NCBI GenBank assembly: GCA_037157805.1
Contig: CP089983.1
Location: forward strand, 13,541,707-13,605,706
Length of the DNA stretch: 64,000 nucleotides
From: Sorangiineae bacterium MSr11367
Lineage (GTDB): Bacteria > Myxococcota_A > Polyangia > Polyangiales > Polyangiaceae
Direction: 5' to 3'
The translations under genes were made by a program, and so were the position numbers. Below are positions 54,189 to 62,602 of this stretch, in pieces. Within the stretch, counting starts at the first letter, position 1, and every line of letters begins with the position of its first letter. The notes below the pieces were generated by a model. The model made no database searches and was not told where the DNA came from. It saw only the letters and a list, made by a program, of their open reading frames with translations.

Positions 54189-57100
54189 GTGCCGCTTTCC
54201 GGACCGCTCGACCGCATCCTCGCGCTGATCGCCGTGCTCCGCACGCGCGCGGATGCGCTGCGCGACGGGGTGTACATCGCGGTCTGCCTGCTCTTCATGG
54301 CGGGCATCCCCGGAAGCGCCGTTCGCCCCATCGTCTACGAGCGCGTGGCGCCGCCGGTGCCGGAGACCATCCGCGATCGCGACGCCGCCCTCGACGTGGA
54401 CGTGCGCACCAGCGAAGGCGAACGCCTGCCGTACGCGCGCGTGCGGGCGCTGGCCGTCATCGACGGGCGCGTCCATGCGGCAGGGGAGGGGGTCACCAAC
54501 GCCGACGGCTTCGTGCACATCGAGCGTCTACCGCGCGCCGAGCATTGGGTGCTCGCGGATGCGCCGGGCCGTGCGCGGGCGGCAACCACCGTGGTGCTGA
54601 CCCAGGGAGCGCGCAGCGTCGTGCTGACCTTGGAGCCGGAGCATTTCCTGGAGCTCGACGTCAAAGACGAGCGCGGTGGCGGCCTCGCGGGCGTCGAGAT
54701 CGAAGTCACCGGCCGCGATCCGCTCCCCGTCGGCGCCCGCACCGACTTGGACGGCCACGCGCGCGTGGGCCGTTTGACCCGCGGGCCGTACGTCGCCACC
54801 GCGCGCTTGCCCGGCCTAGAGGAAGTGACCCAGCGCGGACTGCTCGAGGGCTCCACGGCGCACTTCGTACTCCGCCGTCTTGGCGTCATCATCGCGCGCG
54901 TGCGCGACGGCGGCGAGCCTGTGCCCGGGGCGCGCGTGCAGATCAGCGGCGCCACCCTTTGGCCGCCGCGCGCCGCGGAGACCGATGCCAGCGGGCAGCT
55001 TCGCATCGCGTCCCTCTCCGCAGGCACCTATGCCTTGCGCGCCAACCGGGGCGATCGCGTCAGCGCCATCGAGTTCGACGTCGCCGTGAACGGCGGCGAC
55101 GAGCGCGAGGTCGAGTTGAACCTCGAGCCAGGCTTCCACGTCGCCACCCGGGTCATCGAGGGCGACCAAGAGGGCGCGAGCGATGCCATCCCCATTGCCG
55201 GCGCCCGCGTCACCTTGGTCGAGGGCGGACTCTCGCCCTTTCCCATCGAGGGCGTGACCGATCGCGATGGGCAAGCGCGCCTCGGCCCCATCGCCCGCGG
55301 ATCCGCCGCGCTTTCCGCGCGCGCCGACGGCTACGTCGCCCGCGGCGGCATCCCCGTGCCCGAGGCCCCGAGCGGGCCCGTGGTGATCGCCCTCCCGCGC
55401 GGGGGCACGGTCATCGGCCGCGTGGTCGACACGCGCGGCTTTCCGGTGGACGGCGCCACCATCGTCCTCTTCGGCACCGACTTCCACGGCGCGCCCATCG
55501 ACGACGACCCGCGCCGTACCAGCTTTCGCGATGCGCACTTCAGCGCAACGCTCGCCGGCCCGCGGCCGCTGGTTCCCGCCGGCGAGCTCGGGGTCATGCC
55601 CGGCCCCGTGCCGCCCATCCCACGCGCGACGGATCCCGCTCCCGGCGTGGCCTCCATGTCGGTGACCGATCCCTCGGCCAAGCCACCCGAACCCTGGGTC
55701 ACGCGCGCCGATGGAACCTACCGCGCCAAGCCGGCGACGCCGGGGCGCATCCGCGCGCTGGTGCGGCACCCGCAATACGTCGAGGTGACCAGCGACGTCG
55801 TCACCCTGGCCTCGGGCGGCGAGGTCCGCATCGACGTGGTGATGCACGCCGGCGGCTCGCTCGAAGGCCACGTCGTCGATGCCCGCGGCCACGCCATCGA
55901 TGGTGCTCGCGTTACGGTGAGCGCCGTTCGCGGCGGGCTCGAACGCGCAACGCGCACCATGGCCGATGGCAGCTTCGCCTTCGCCTCGCTGCCCGAGTCC
56001 GTCGGCCTCACCGTCACGCGCGACGACAACCCGGGCTCGCCCAGCGTCAACCTGCCGCTGAGCATCCCCGACGGCCAAAAGCGTGAAATCACGGTCACCA
56101 TGCCCGATCCACGCCCGGCTCTTCGCGTCCGCGTGAACGACGATCGCGGCTACGCGCTCGACGCCGTGCAGCTCTCCGCGAGCTCGCTCGATCCCGATGC
56201 CCCGCTGCGAAGCACGGCCTACACCGACGCGCGCGGCGACGCGAGCATCCCCGGTGCGCGCGGTGTGGCCATCCGCCTCGAGGCCCGCGCGCCCGAGCGC
56301 GCGCCCACCATCGTCACCGTCGACGCCGACGCCGTCGAACCCGTGATCGTGTCCCTTGGCCGCGCCGAAAGCGCGACCGGCGAAGTGCGCAGCAGCCGCG
56401 GCGATCGCCTGCAAGACGCCGAGATCGTGCTCTACACGGAGATCGGCGCCCGCCGCACGCGCAGCGATGCCGAGGGCCTCTTCACCTTGGGCGAATTGTC
56501 GCCCGGCCCGGCGCGCTTGGTGGTGCGCGCCGCCGGCTATGCACCCGCGGAGCGAGCCGTCTCCATCGCGAAATCCGGCGGCAATCGACCCACCGCGCTC
56601 GCCCGCGTCGAGCTCAAGGCGGAGGGCTCGGTCAGTGGTACCGTGGTCGACGCGCAAAATCGACCCGTGCAAGGTGCACGCATCGCCCGCGACCAGGTCC
56701 CCACGTACCTTGCCATGGGGGCCACGCCACGCGGCATGGCCGTCTCCGATGCGCAGGGACGCTTCCGCCTCGGCGAATTGGAGGAGGGGGCGGTGACCTT
56801 GGAGGCCTTTGCGCCCGACGTGGGCCGTGTGCGCCTGGACGGCGTTCGCATCGTGGCCGGGCGCACCACCTCGGGCGTCGTCCTCGCGTTCCCGCGCGAC
56901 GGCGAAAAGCGCGACGCCGTCTCCAGCCCCGACGCGGCCGGCGTCGCGGTCACCTTGGGCACCGACGACGACAACGGCGCCATCGTGCTCGCCGCCGTGG
57001 CCGAGGGCAGCGCCGCCGAGCGCGCCGGCCTTGCCCCGGGCGACGTGGTCGTCGAGGTCGATGGCGCCGCGGTGCACACGATGCCCGAGGCGCGCGCCAA

Positions 57101-57197
57101 GCTGCAGGGCCCGGCCAACCTCGACGTCATCATCAAGTTGCGCCGCGGCGACACGCCGCTCACCGTCCGCGTCGCCCGCGAACCGGTACGGCGCTAG
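54189..57197 (+). CDS. large repeat protein with carboxypeptidase-regulatory-like domains and a C-terminal PDZ domain
   Basis: The 1002-residue protein has a membrane segment near residues 28-45 and then at least eight Ig-like regulatory-type domains. They share the pattern G.V.D..G.P..GA.V....  ...T..DG.. ....L..G.Y (LEGHVVDARGHAIDGARVTV is one). A PDZ domain ends it (AAERAGLAPGDVVVEVDGAAV). This suggests an outer-surface or periplasmic protein that binds polymers or protein ends. GTG 54189 has a ribosome site (AGAGAGG) and follows the kinase stop by 10 bases, so it may belong to the same transcript. Confidence 0.72.
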   Translation: MPLSGPLDRILALIAVLRTRADALRDGVYIAVCLLFMAGIPGSAVRPIVYERVAPPVPETIRDRDAALDVDVRTSEGERLPYARVRALAVIDGRVHAAGEGVTNADGFVHIERLPRAEHWVLADAPGRARAATTVVLTQGARSVVLTLEPEHFLELDVKDERGGGLAGVEIEVTGRDPLPVGARTDLDGHARVGRLTRGPYVATARLPGLEEVTQRGLLEGSTAHFVLRRLGVIIARVRDGGEPVPGARVQISGATLWPPRAAETDASGQLRIASLSAGTYALRANRGDRVSAIEFDVAVNGGDEREVELNLEPGFHVATRVIEGDQEGASDAIPIAGARVTLVEGGLSPFPIEGVTDRDGQARLGPIARGSAALSARADGYVARGGIPVPEAPSGPVVIALPRGGTVIGRVVDTRGFPVDGATIVLFGTDFHGAPIDDDPRRTSFRDAHFSATLAGPRPLVPAGELGVMPGPVPPIPRATDPAPGVASMSVTDPSAKPPEPWVTRADGTYRAKPATPGRIRALVRHPQYVEVTSDVVTLASGGEVRIDVVMHAGGSLEGHVVDARGHAIDGARVTVSAVRGGLERATRTMADGSFAFASLPESVGLTVTRDDNPGSPSVNLPLSIPDGQKREITVTMPDPRPALRVRVNDDRGYALDAVQLSASSLDPDAPLRSTAYTDARGDASIPGARGVAIRLEARAPERAPTIVTVDADAVEPVIVSLGRAESATGEVRSSRGDRLQDAEIVLYTEIGARRTRSDAEGLFTLGELSPGPARLVVRAAGYAPAERAVSIAKSGGNRPTALARVELKAEGSVSGTVVDAQNRPVQGARIARDQVPTYLAMGATPRGMAVSDAQGRFRLGELEEGAVTLEAFAPDVGRVRLDGVRIVAGRTTSGVVLAFPRDGEKRDAVSSPDAAGVAVTLGTDDDNGAIVLAAVAEGSAAERAGLAPGDVVVEVDGAAVHTMPEARAKLQGPANLDVIIKLRRGDTPLTVRVAREPVRR

Positions 57198-57213
57198 CTC
57201 GAGTCGCCCGTGT

Positions 57214-57579
57214 TCAGTGCTCCCGCCGCAGCGTCATCCGCTTTCCCTCGAGCACCGTCCACTGCATCGTGTCGTCGTCCACGAACACGAAGGTCTGCGG
57301 CTCCTTGGCCCCGTCGTACTCCGTGATCACCACCACGGTGTTCTTCTCTTGGCGCACCACCTTGAAGGCGCTGCTCGATTGGTCGCCGGGCGTCTTCACG
57401 GAGACTTTGCCGTCGCGAAATTCCATCTCGGTGGCCGTGGCAAACGCCGTCGCCGCCGCTTCCTGCTCGGGGGCCACCCCCTGCACTTTGGTGCCGCGCC
57501 AGTGCCCTTCGAGCTTCTGCTCGCCTGATTTATGACAGCCTATGGCGAGGAGAAGAATGAGAACGGTCGCGCGACGCAC
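57214..57579 (-). CDS. small lipoprotein of unknown function
   Basis: 121 residues with a short signal and lipobox (LAIGC, Cys15). A beta-rich domain follows (EGHWRGTKVQG, NTVVVITEYDGAKEPQTFVF, DTMQWTVLEGKRMTL). The strand layout resembles small beta-barrel lipoproteins but no family is recognised. It is divergent from the membrane protein at 57606 across 26 bases. Confidence 0.6.
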   Translation of the reverse strand: MRRATVLILLLAIGCHKSGEQKLEGHWRGTKVQGVAPEQEAAATAFATATEMEFRDGKVSVKTPGDQSSSAFKVVRQEKNTVVVITEYDGAKEPQTFVFVDDDTMQWTVLEGKRMTLRREH

Positions 57580-57605
57580 ACGGCGAAGTCTACTTCGATT
57601 GCGCT

Positions 57606-58115
57606 ATGTCTAAAAGCGTGGCCGAGAAGCGTCGTCTCCCTGTCTTGAACAGCGCTCCGCAGGAGCCGCCCCCGGATGAACGCCCCGCGTGGCATTGGGC
57701 GGGCTTCGGCGTGGTCATCATCCTCGCCGCCTGGCTACCGCTGGCGTACGTCGCCGAGTTCCTCAAAGGTCGCGCCATCCGCGTCTTTCTGGGCCCCGTC
57801 GAGAGCGAGGACCAAGCGACCCTCGCCATCGCCGCGCTCTCTTCGGGCGACCGCGCGCGCCTCACCGCCGTCCTCGTTGGCCTCTCCGCGACGGCCCTCG
57901 CCGCGGGATCGCTCGCCGGCGGCTACGTCGTCGGGCGCTGGAGCGACAAGGCCGGATGGCGCGAATCGTCCGCCGCAGGCGCCGCCGTTGGAGCGCTCAC
58001 CGGCATGCTGGCGCTCGCATCGGGCGGCTCGCCCACGGCCTTTTTGCCGGCACTTCTCACGATGGCCATGGCCGGCCTCGGCGGCTCCTGGGGCGCCCGC
58101 CGCAAAACGGCCTGA
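57606..58115 (+). CDS. small membrane protein of unknown function
   Basis: 169 residues with hydrophobic helices near residues 30-50 (HWAGFGVVIILAAWLPLAYV) and after residue 85, where glycine-rich membrane stretches dominate (AAGSLAGGYVVGRWSD, AGAAVGALTGMLALASGG). No family recognised. It precedes miaE on the same strand with 48 bases between. Confidence 0.55.
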   Translation: MSKSVAEKRRLPVLNSAPQEPPPDERPAWHWAGFGVVIILAAWLPLAYVAEFLKGRAIRVFLGPVESEDQATLAIAALSSGDRARLTAVLVGLSATALAAGSLAGGYVVGRWSDKAGWRESSAAGAAVGALTGMLALASGGSPTAFLPALLTMAMAGLGGSWGARRKTA

Positions 58116-58163
58116 CCTGACGCGAAGACGGGCGGCGCCCGACGTGCTAATTCGCCCGAACCC

Positions 58164-58769
58164 ATGTTTTGCTTGAAGGTGCGGAGCGACGCGGCCTGGG
58201 CCAAAGAGGCCGTCGCCCATTTCGACAAGGTCCTCGTCGACCACGCCCACTGCGAGATGAAGGCGGCGTCGAATGCGCTGTCCCTCGCCGCGCGCCATCC
58301 GGACGATCTGGCCCTGGTGCGCGCGCTCACCGACCTCGCGAAGGAGGAGCTCGACCACTTCCAGCGCGTGCTCGCCATCCTCGAGGAGCGCGGCATCGCG
58401 CTGGGCACGCCCGAGGTCGACACCTACGCGGCCGAGCTGCGAAAGGCCTCCAAGGAGCGCCCCCCGGGCTGGCCCGTCCTGGTCGATCGCCTCCTCGTCG
58501 GTGCCCTCATCGAGGCGCGTTCGTGCGAGCGGTTCAAGCTTCTCCTGGGCGAGCTCGACCCCGAGCGCGAACCCGAGATGCATGCATTCTACAGCGAGCT
58601 CTTTGCCGCCGAGGCGCGTCATTATCGCACCTTCTGCGATCTGGCCATTGCCGCCGGCGGCGTCGCCCAGGAGGCGGTGGAGGCGCGGCTGGAGCACCTG
58701 AGCGTCCTCGAGGGGCGGATCGTTTCTCGATTGGCAAAAAACGAGTTTCGCGGCTTCATTCACGGATAA
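58164..58769 (+). CDS. miaE: tRNA-(ms2io6A)-hydroxylase
   Basis: The 201-residue diiron enzyme hydroxylates the isopentenyl side chain of the modified adenosine at tRNA position 37. It shows the ferritin-like ligand sets: DHAHCEMKAASNAL, LAKEELDHFQRVL, IEARSCERFKLLL and EARHYRTF. Length and motif spacing match MiaE. Its stop (TAA) shares one base with the start of the next gene (TAATG), so they are coupled. Confidence 0.92.
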   Translation: MFCLKVRSDAAWAKEAVAHFDKVLVDHAHCEMKAASNALSLAARHPDDLALVRALTDLAKEELDHFQRVLAILEERGIALGTPEVDTYAAELRKASKERPPGWPVLVDRLLVGALIEARSCERFKLLLGELDPEREPEMHAFYSELFAAEARHYRTFCDLAIAAGGVAQEAVEARLEHLSVLEGRIVSRLAKNEFRGFIHG

Positions 58770-60160
58770 TGAGCTCGTTCTCGGGAGGGCCGGACCTCGG
58801 CGACATTTTTGGCCTCGACCGCGACGTCGAGCGCGCCTACCGCGCCTGGCAGACGTGGCGCCTCACCCTGCGCGCCGATCCGGAGGCCCACGCGGACGAG
58901 GACGTCTTTTTGCTCTCGTCCCATCGTCGCGTCGCGACCAAGTCGCTCTTCGACGGTCTCGCCGCCCAGGCGGATCCCGCCGGCGCGCACGAGGGCCTGC
59001 GGCGCTGGATCGCCTTTCTCCTTCAAGCGCGCAACACGCACGACGCGGACGTTTCCCTCGCCCGCGAGGCCGCCTCGCGCGAGACGCCGGTGCAAAACTT
59101 GGACGAGGGACGCCGCGTCAGCTACCGCGAAGCTTGGCGCGGCGTGGTGGGTGAGACGGCGCGGGGGAAGGCCATCGCGTGGTTCGATGCGGCAGCTGCC
59201 CGCGGCCCGGCCATGGCGGCCCCCCGCCGTGAACGGCGCGCGCGCCGCGAGGAGGTGCTCCGCCGCCTCGGCCTCGAGGGCGAGTCCGCGCTGGTGCCCA
59301 AGGAGCTCTCCGTGCAAGGCGCCCTCGCCGAAGCGATCCTCGCGGCCACGCACGATCTGGCCGACGCCTTCCTTCGCGACGAGCGAAAGCAAGAGGGCGC
59401 GGACGCTCCCCATCCGGTCGACGCCATCCGCATCGCCCTCGCCCGCGGCGCGCGCGAGGGATGGCCGGCGCGCCTCTCCCCGCGGTGGCTGCACGAGCTG
59501 TTCGGCGGATGGCTCACGGGCGCCGCACGCTTCGAGCTCGGCCCCCTGCCGGCGGCCATCTCCGGCGCCAGCTTCGTGCGCGCACTCGAGATCTTCGGTC
59601 AGAGCTTTCGCCGCACCTCGTTCGAAACCCGCCCCACGCTCCCCTTTGCCCTGCGCAGCGATCCGCACTTCGTCGACGTGCACCGCACGGGGGCCCTCAC
59701 GGCCTCGCTGGCTGCATCGCCGCCCTTCCAACGCCGCGCGCTCGGACTGGGCAAGGACGGCGCGCTTCTCCAAGCGCGCACCCTCGGCAAGACGCTGCTT
59801 TTCACCCTTCGGCTGAACGCGGCGCGCGTTCTTCTCGGGGCACCCACCGCGGACGGTGCAACCTGGGACGACGTGACCGCCCGCCTTTTTGGGGCCCCTG
59901 CCGCCCGTTCCCTCGCCGGCGCCTGGCCCGAATGCCGCGACGACGAAGGGGCCCGCCTCGTGGGGTCGGCCACTGTGCTGCCCTGGTTGCGTACCTTGGT
60001 CGACGAATTCGACGAAGATTGGTTCTTCAATCCGCGCGCGTTCGAAGCTTTGCGCGCGAGAACGTTGTACCCTGCACGTGCATGGACGGAGGGGGAAGCA
60101 GTGGATCCATCGCAAACCGCACGCGACATCGGTCGCCATTTCGAGGAGCTATTCGGGTGA
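58769..60160 (+). CDS. conserved-looking cytoplasmic protein of unknown function, coupled to miaE
   Basis: 463 residues, largely helical, without a signal or membrane segment. The N-terminal half contains a charged region (REAASRETPVQNLDEGRRVS). The C-terminal half has a small globular core (GASFVRALEIFGQSFRRTSF, RSDPHFVDVHRTGALTASLA). I do not recognise a family or catalytic site. It overlaps miaE by one base and the following gene by four, and may therefore act in the same process. Confidence 0.6.
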   Translation: MSSFSGGPDLGDIFGLDRDVERAYRAWQTWRLTLRADPEAHADEDVFLLSSHRRVATKSLFDGLAAQADPAGAHEGLRRWIAFLLQARNTHDADVSLAREAASRETPVQNLDEGRRVSYREAWRGVVGETARGKAIAWFDAAAARGPAMAAPRRERRARREEVLRRLGLEGESALVPKELSVQGALAEAILAATHDLADAFLRDERKQEGADAPHPVDAIRIALARGAREGWPARLSPRWLHELFGGWLTGAARFELGPLPAAISGASFVRALEIFGQSFRRTSFETRPTLPFALRSDPHFVDVHRTGALTASLAASPPFQRRALGLGKDGALLQARTLGKTLLFTLRLNAARVLLGAPTADGATWDDVTARLFGAPAARSLAGAWPECRDDEGARLVGSATVLPWLRTLVDEFDEDWFFNPRAFEALRARTLYPARAWTEGEAVDPSQTARDIGRHFEELFG

Positions 60161-60996
60161 GACGCACCGCTTTCCTCCTGTCTGCCGCTGTCCTCACCCT
60201 CTCCGCGCTGGCGGCCTCGGATCGGGTTTTCGCCGCACCACCCCCCGAGAAACCCTCTCCTTCCCGTGCTGCGGGGCCGCAGCTTCCGCTCTTGCCGAGC
60301 ATCCCGCGCGTCCGCGTGGAGGTGGCGAAGGCCCACATTCTCGTCGTCCAAGACGTGAACCTGCCCCGCGGCAATTGGCGCGGGGGCGATCTCGAGTTTT
60401 TCGTCGCCTACGGCGCCCCGGGCGCCCCGTTCGCGTTCGACGCGCACTTGATGGCCGTTCCCGACGGCGCCCTCGAGCCGGAGACCGAGGAACGCGGCAC
60501 CCCCGTCGCCGTCGAACGTGCGATCCGCCGCCCGCCGAACGCCAACGTCTACCTGCTCCTCGGTCGCCCGCAGATGTCCGGCGCCATCGTGCACATCAAG
60601 GAGGCCGATTTCCGCCGCGCCCTGGGCACCCGCAGCATGGCCGCTCTTCGCCTGCGCACGGTCCTTCCGCTCCCCGAGCTCGACGCCCTCACCGGGCGCG
60701 AAGTCCTCGTGCGCCTCGGCACCGAGGCCGGCAACCCGCTCACCTTGGGCCGCCTGCAAGTCGCCTCCATCGAGAAGGACGTCACCCTCGAGCACGCGGA
60801 GGCCCACCTTTGCGGCAAAGACGCTGACCCGTATCCGCTGGCCATCGCCATGCGCCCGAGCCCCACGGGCTCCTTCCAGCGCGCCACCCCCGACCCCAAA
60901 GCCCCCTCCAAGGGCACCGACGCCCCCACCGCCCCCGTCCTCGCCGTCCGCCATTCGACCGACGACGTGTGCATCCGCTTCTGGACGAAGGACTAA
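60157..60996 (+). CDS. secreted protein of unknown function, coupled to the gene upstream
   Basis: 279 residues beginning with GTG in the stop of the previous gene (GTGA). A signal peptide (FLLSAAVLTLSALAASDRVFA) and a proline-rich start are followed by a beta-rich body (VEVAKAHILVVQDVNLPRGN, GREVLVRLGTEAGNPLTLG). No family is recognised. It probably acts in the periplasm or is anchored to the envelope. Its end lies about 25 bases before the long inverted-repeat element. Confidence 0.6.
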   Translation: MRRTAFLLSAAVLTLSALAASDRVFAAPPPEKPSPSRAAGPQLPLLPSIPRVRVEVAKAHILVVQDVNLPRGNWRGGDLEFFVAYGAPGAPFAFDAHLMAVPDGALEPETEERGTPVAVERAIRRPPNANVYLLLGRPQMSGAIVHIKEADFRRALGTRSMAALRLRTVLPLPELDALTGREVLVRLGTEAGNPLTLGRLQVASIEKDVTLEHAEAHLCGKDADPYPLAIAMRPSPTGSFQRATPDPKAPSKGTDAPTAPVLAVRHSTDDVCIRFWTKD

Positions 60997-61021
60997 CGCG
61001 CTAAGCGCCCGCCAACCTCCT

Positions 61022-61507
61022 CTACGTCAACGTCAGACGTTTGACGTTGACGTCTGACGTTGACGTTGACGGCGACGGCGACGTAGACGACATGACGTAG
61101 TCGTCGTCCTTGACGAAGCCGTGCGCAACGGCGTCGCCCGGGAGGCCGGTGTGCCCAAAGGGCACTCGGCGCTGCTCGATCAACTGCGTCGTGCGGCGCT
61201 GTCCGTACCTCTCAACATCGCCGAAGCCGCGGGGCGAAGCTCGGAACGGGACGGTGCGAGGCACTACGCGATCGCACGGGGTTCCGCGATGGAATGTGCT
61301 GCGGTCATCGATGCACTGCACGTTCTCGGAGCCGTGGAAGCGGAAGAGCATGCTCGCGCCGTGGGGCTGCTTGAGCGGTGTGTCGCGATGCTGACCAAGC
61401 TTTGCCAGTGACGTCAACGACGACGACTACGCTTTGTCGTCAACGTCGCCGTCGCCGTCAACGACCACGTCAACGTAAGACGTCAACGTCAACGTAAGAC
61501 GTCAACG
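61022..61507. repeat. inverted-repeat element 3 with an intact four-helix-bundle ORF
   Basis: Core arms 61065-61115 and 61412-61462 (51 bases each) are complementary with about five mismatches. Both are made mainly of GACGTT/GACGGC-type hexamers. Outside them, more copies of GACGTCAACGT-like units run on either side (61022-61064, 61463-61507), also facing each other. The right arm begins directly after the ORF's stop codon and the ORF begins at the inner edge of the left arm. Arm plus ORF plus arm would fold as a long hairpin in RNA or cruciform in DNA. Confidence 0.85.
61121..61411 (+). CDS. four-helix-bundle protein of the S23/IVP (23S rRNA intervening sequence) type
   Basis: The 96-residue protein carries the family signature LLDQLRRAALSVPLNIAEAA followed by an aromatic/small-residue repeat (HYAIARGSAMECAAVIDAL) and a final helix (LLERCVAMLTKL). 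Proteins of this family are found inside 23S rRNA insertions in other bacteria and related ones help diversity-generating retroelements. Here the gene lies between inverted arms and no rRNA is near. GTG 61121 is the only start in range; the first helix is short compared with the usual family length of about 115-120. Confidence 0.8.
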   Translation: MRNGVAREAGVPKGHSALLDQLRRAALSVPLNIAEAAGRSSERDGARHYAIARGSAMECAAVIDALHVLGAVEAEEHARAVGLLERCVAMLTKLCQ

Positions 61508-61510
61508 CTC

Positions 61511-62602
61511 TCAGGGCGGCGGGTACGGGTCCGAGTTGGTCATCCCGGTATCGTCGCGGGAGTCGGAGTTGTTGCCCTTGGGATCGACGAAGTACTTCAG
61601 CCCGATCGAGAACAGCGTCATTGGCTGATCGGTCGCGACGTCGCGGCGACCGCTGATCTCGACGCTCCATTTCTTGTCGAGGTAGCCGATGCCGGCGGAC
61701 ACCGAGTGGGCGCGCTGGCCGGCGTCGTAGCGGTAGCCTGCGCGCAGCGGGACGTGCTCCATCACCACGAACTCGCCGCCGAACATCAAGCGGCCCCGCG
61801 TGCCCTTCCACGTCGTGAAGTCGGCCAGGGCGTTGGCCTCCAGGGTGAAGAGTTGCGGTCGCATGTACCCGACGCCGCCGGCCAACGTCGTCGGCGCGAG
61901 GGCGGTGCCCGGGTTGGTCAGGTTGTGCCCGACCAACCCGAAAAAGAGACCGGGCACCGGCTGGACGGTGACGCCCGCATCGAAGGTGAACTGGCTGAAA
62001 AGCGGATCCCCGCGGGTCCCATCCGAGACGTAGCTATCGCGGAAAGGCCCGCTCGCGACGCTCTGGTTCACCCGCAGGTAGCGCCCCGTGACGCCGATGG
62101 AAATCTGATCGCCCAGCGGTAGCGCAAGGGCGAGCCGCAGATCCGTCCACTGGCGGCGGGCGCCATCGGGATCGAGCTGGGACCACACGCCCCCGAAGGC
62201 CCCCGAGACCTTGCTCGTCGACGAATCGGCGATGGCGCCGCCGAAGTTCGTGCGCCGCGCGTCCGGTGAGAACGTGGCCAACGCTTCGAAGTGGTACACG
62301 CGCGTGTACGGCAGGTTCGCGGGGTTCAGCCACAGCGCCGTCGTCGACGTACCCGTCGCGTTCTGGGCGCCACCCATGGCCACCGAGCGAGGGCTCTGGA
62401 CCTCGCCCAAGTCGTAGCCTTGTTGCGGCGTCGTGGACGACGGGTCGGCGGCGGCTGTTGCGGCCATGGTCAGCACCGATGCAAGCGATGCGAACGAAGC
62501 TGCGCGCACCGCGTTCGAGTGACAACTTGTACGACCACGCGGCTTCTGCAGCGACCGGTCGCGGGCGGACTTTTTTGACGTGAGCGAAGAGGTGAACGGC
62601 AT
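61511..62602 (-). CDS. outer-membrane transport/secretion-type barrel protein (PorV/FadL-like)
   Basis: The 363-residue protein starts at ATG 62602 and has a basic N-terminus, then a signal region (FASLASVLTMAATAAAD). The pattern SVAMGGAQNATGTSTTALWLNPANL follows, similar to the N-terminal plug of PorV/PorQ and FadL-type proteins. About 14 strands come next, ending at GLKYFVDP. It probably sits in the outer membrane; transported cargo is unknown. Confidence 0.75.
   Translation of the reverse strand: MPFTSSLTSKKSARDRSLQKPRGRTSCHSNAVRAASFASLASVLTMAATAAADPSSTTPQQGYDLGEVQSPRSVAMGGAQNATGTSTTALWLNPANLPYTRVYHFEALATFSPDARRTNFGGAIADSSTSKVSGAFGGVWSQLDPDGARRQWTDLRLALALPLGDQISIGVTGRYLRVNQSVASGPFRDSYVSDGTRGDPLFSQFTFDAGVTVQPVPGLFFGLVGHNLTNPGTALAPTTLAGGVGYMRPQLFTLEANALADFTTWKGTRGRLMFGGEFVVMEHVPLRAGYRYDAGQRAHSVSAGIGYLDKKWSVEISGRRDVATDQPMTLFSIGLKYFVDPKGNNSDSRDDTGMTNSDPYPPP

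Noticed and set aside
61022-61080. Short tandem repeats at 61 kb as a CRISPR array
   Set aside because: Units are 6-18 bases with no spacers and the two sides are complementary to each other, so this is an inverted-repeat arm.
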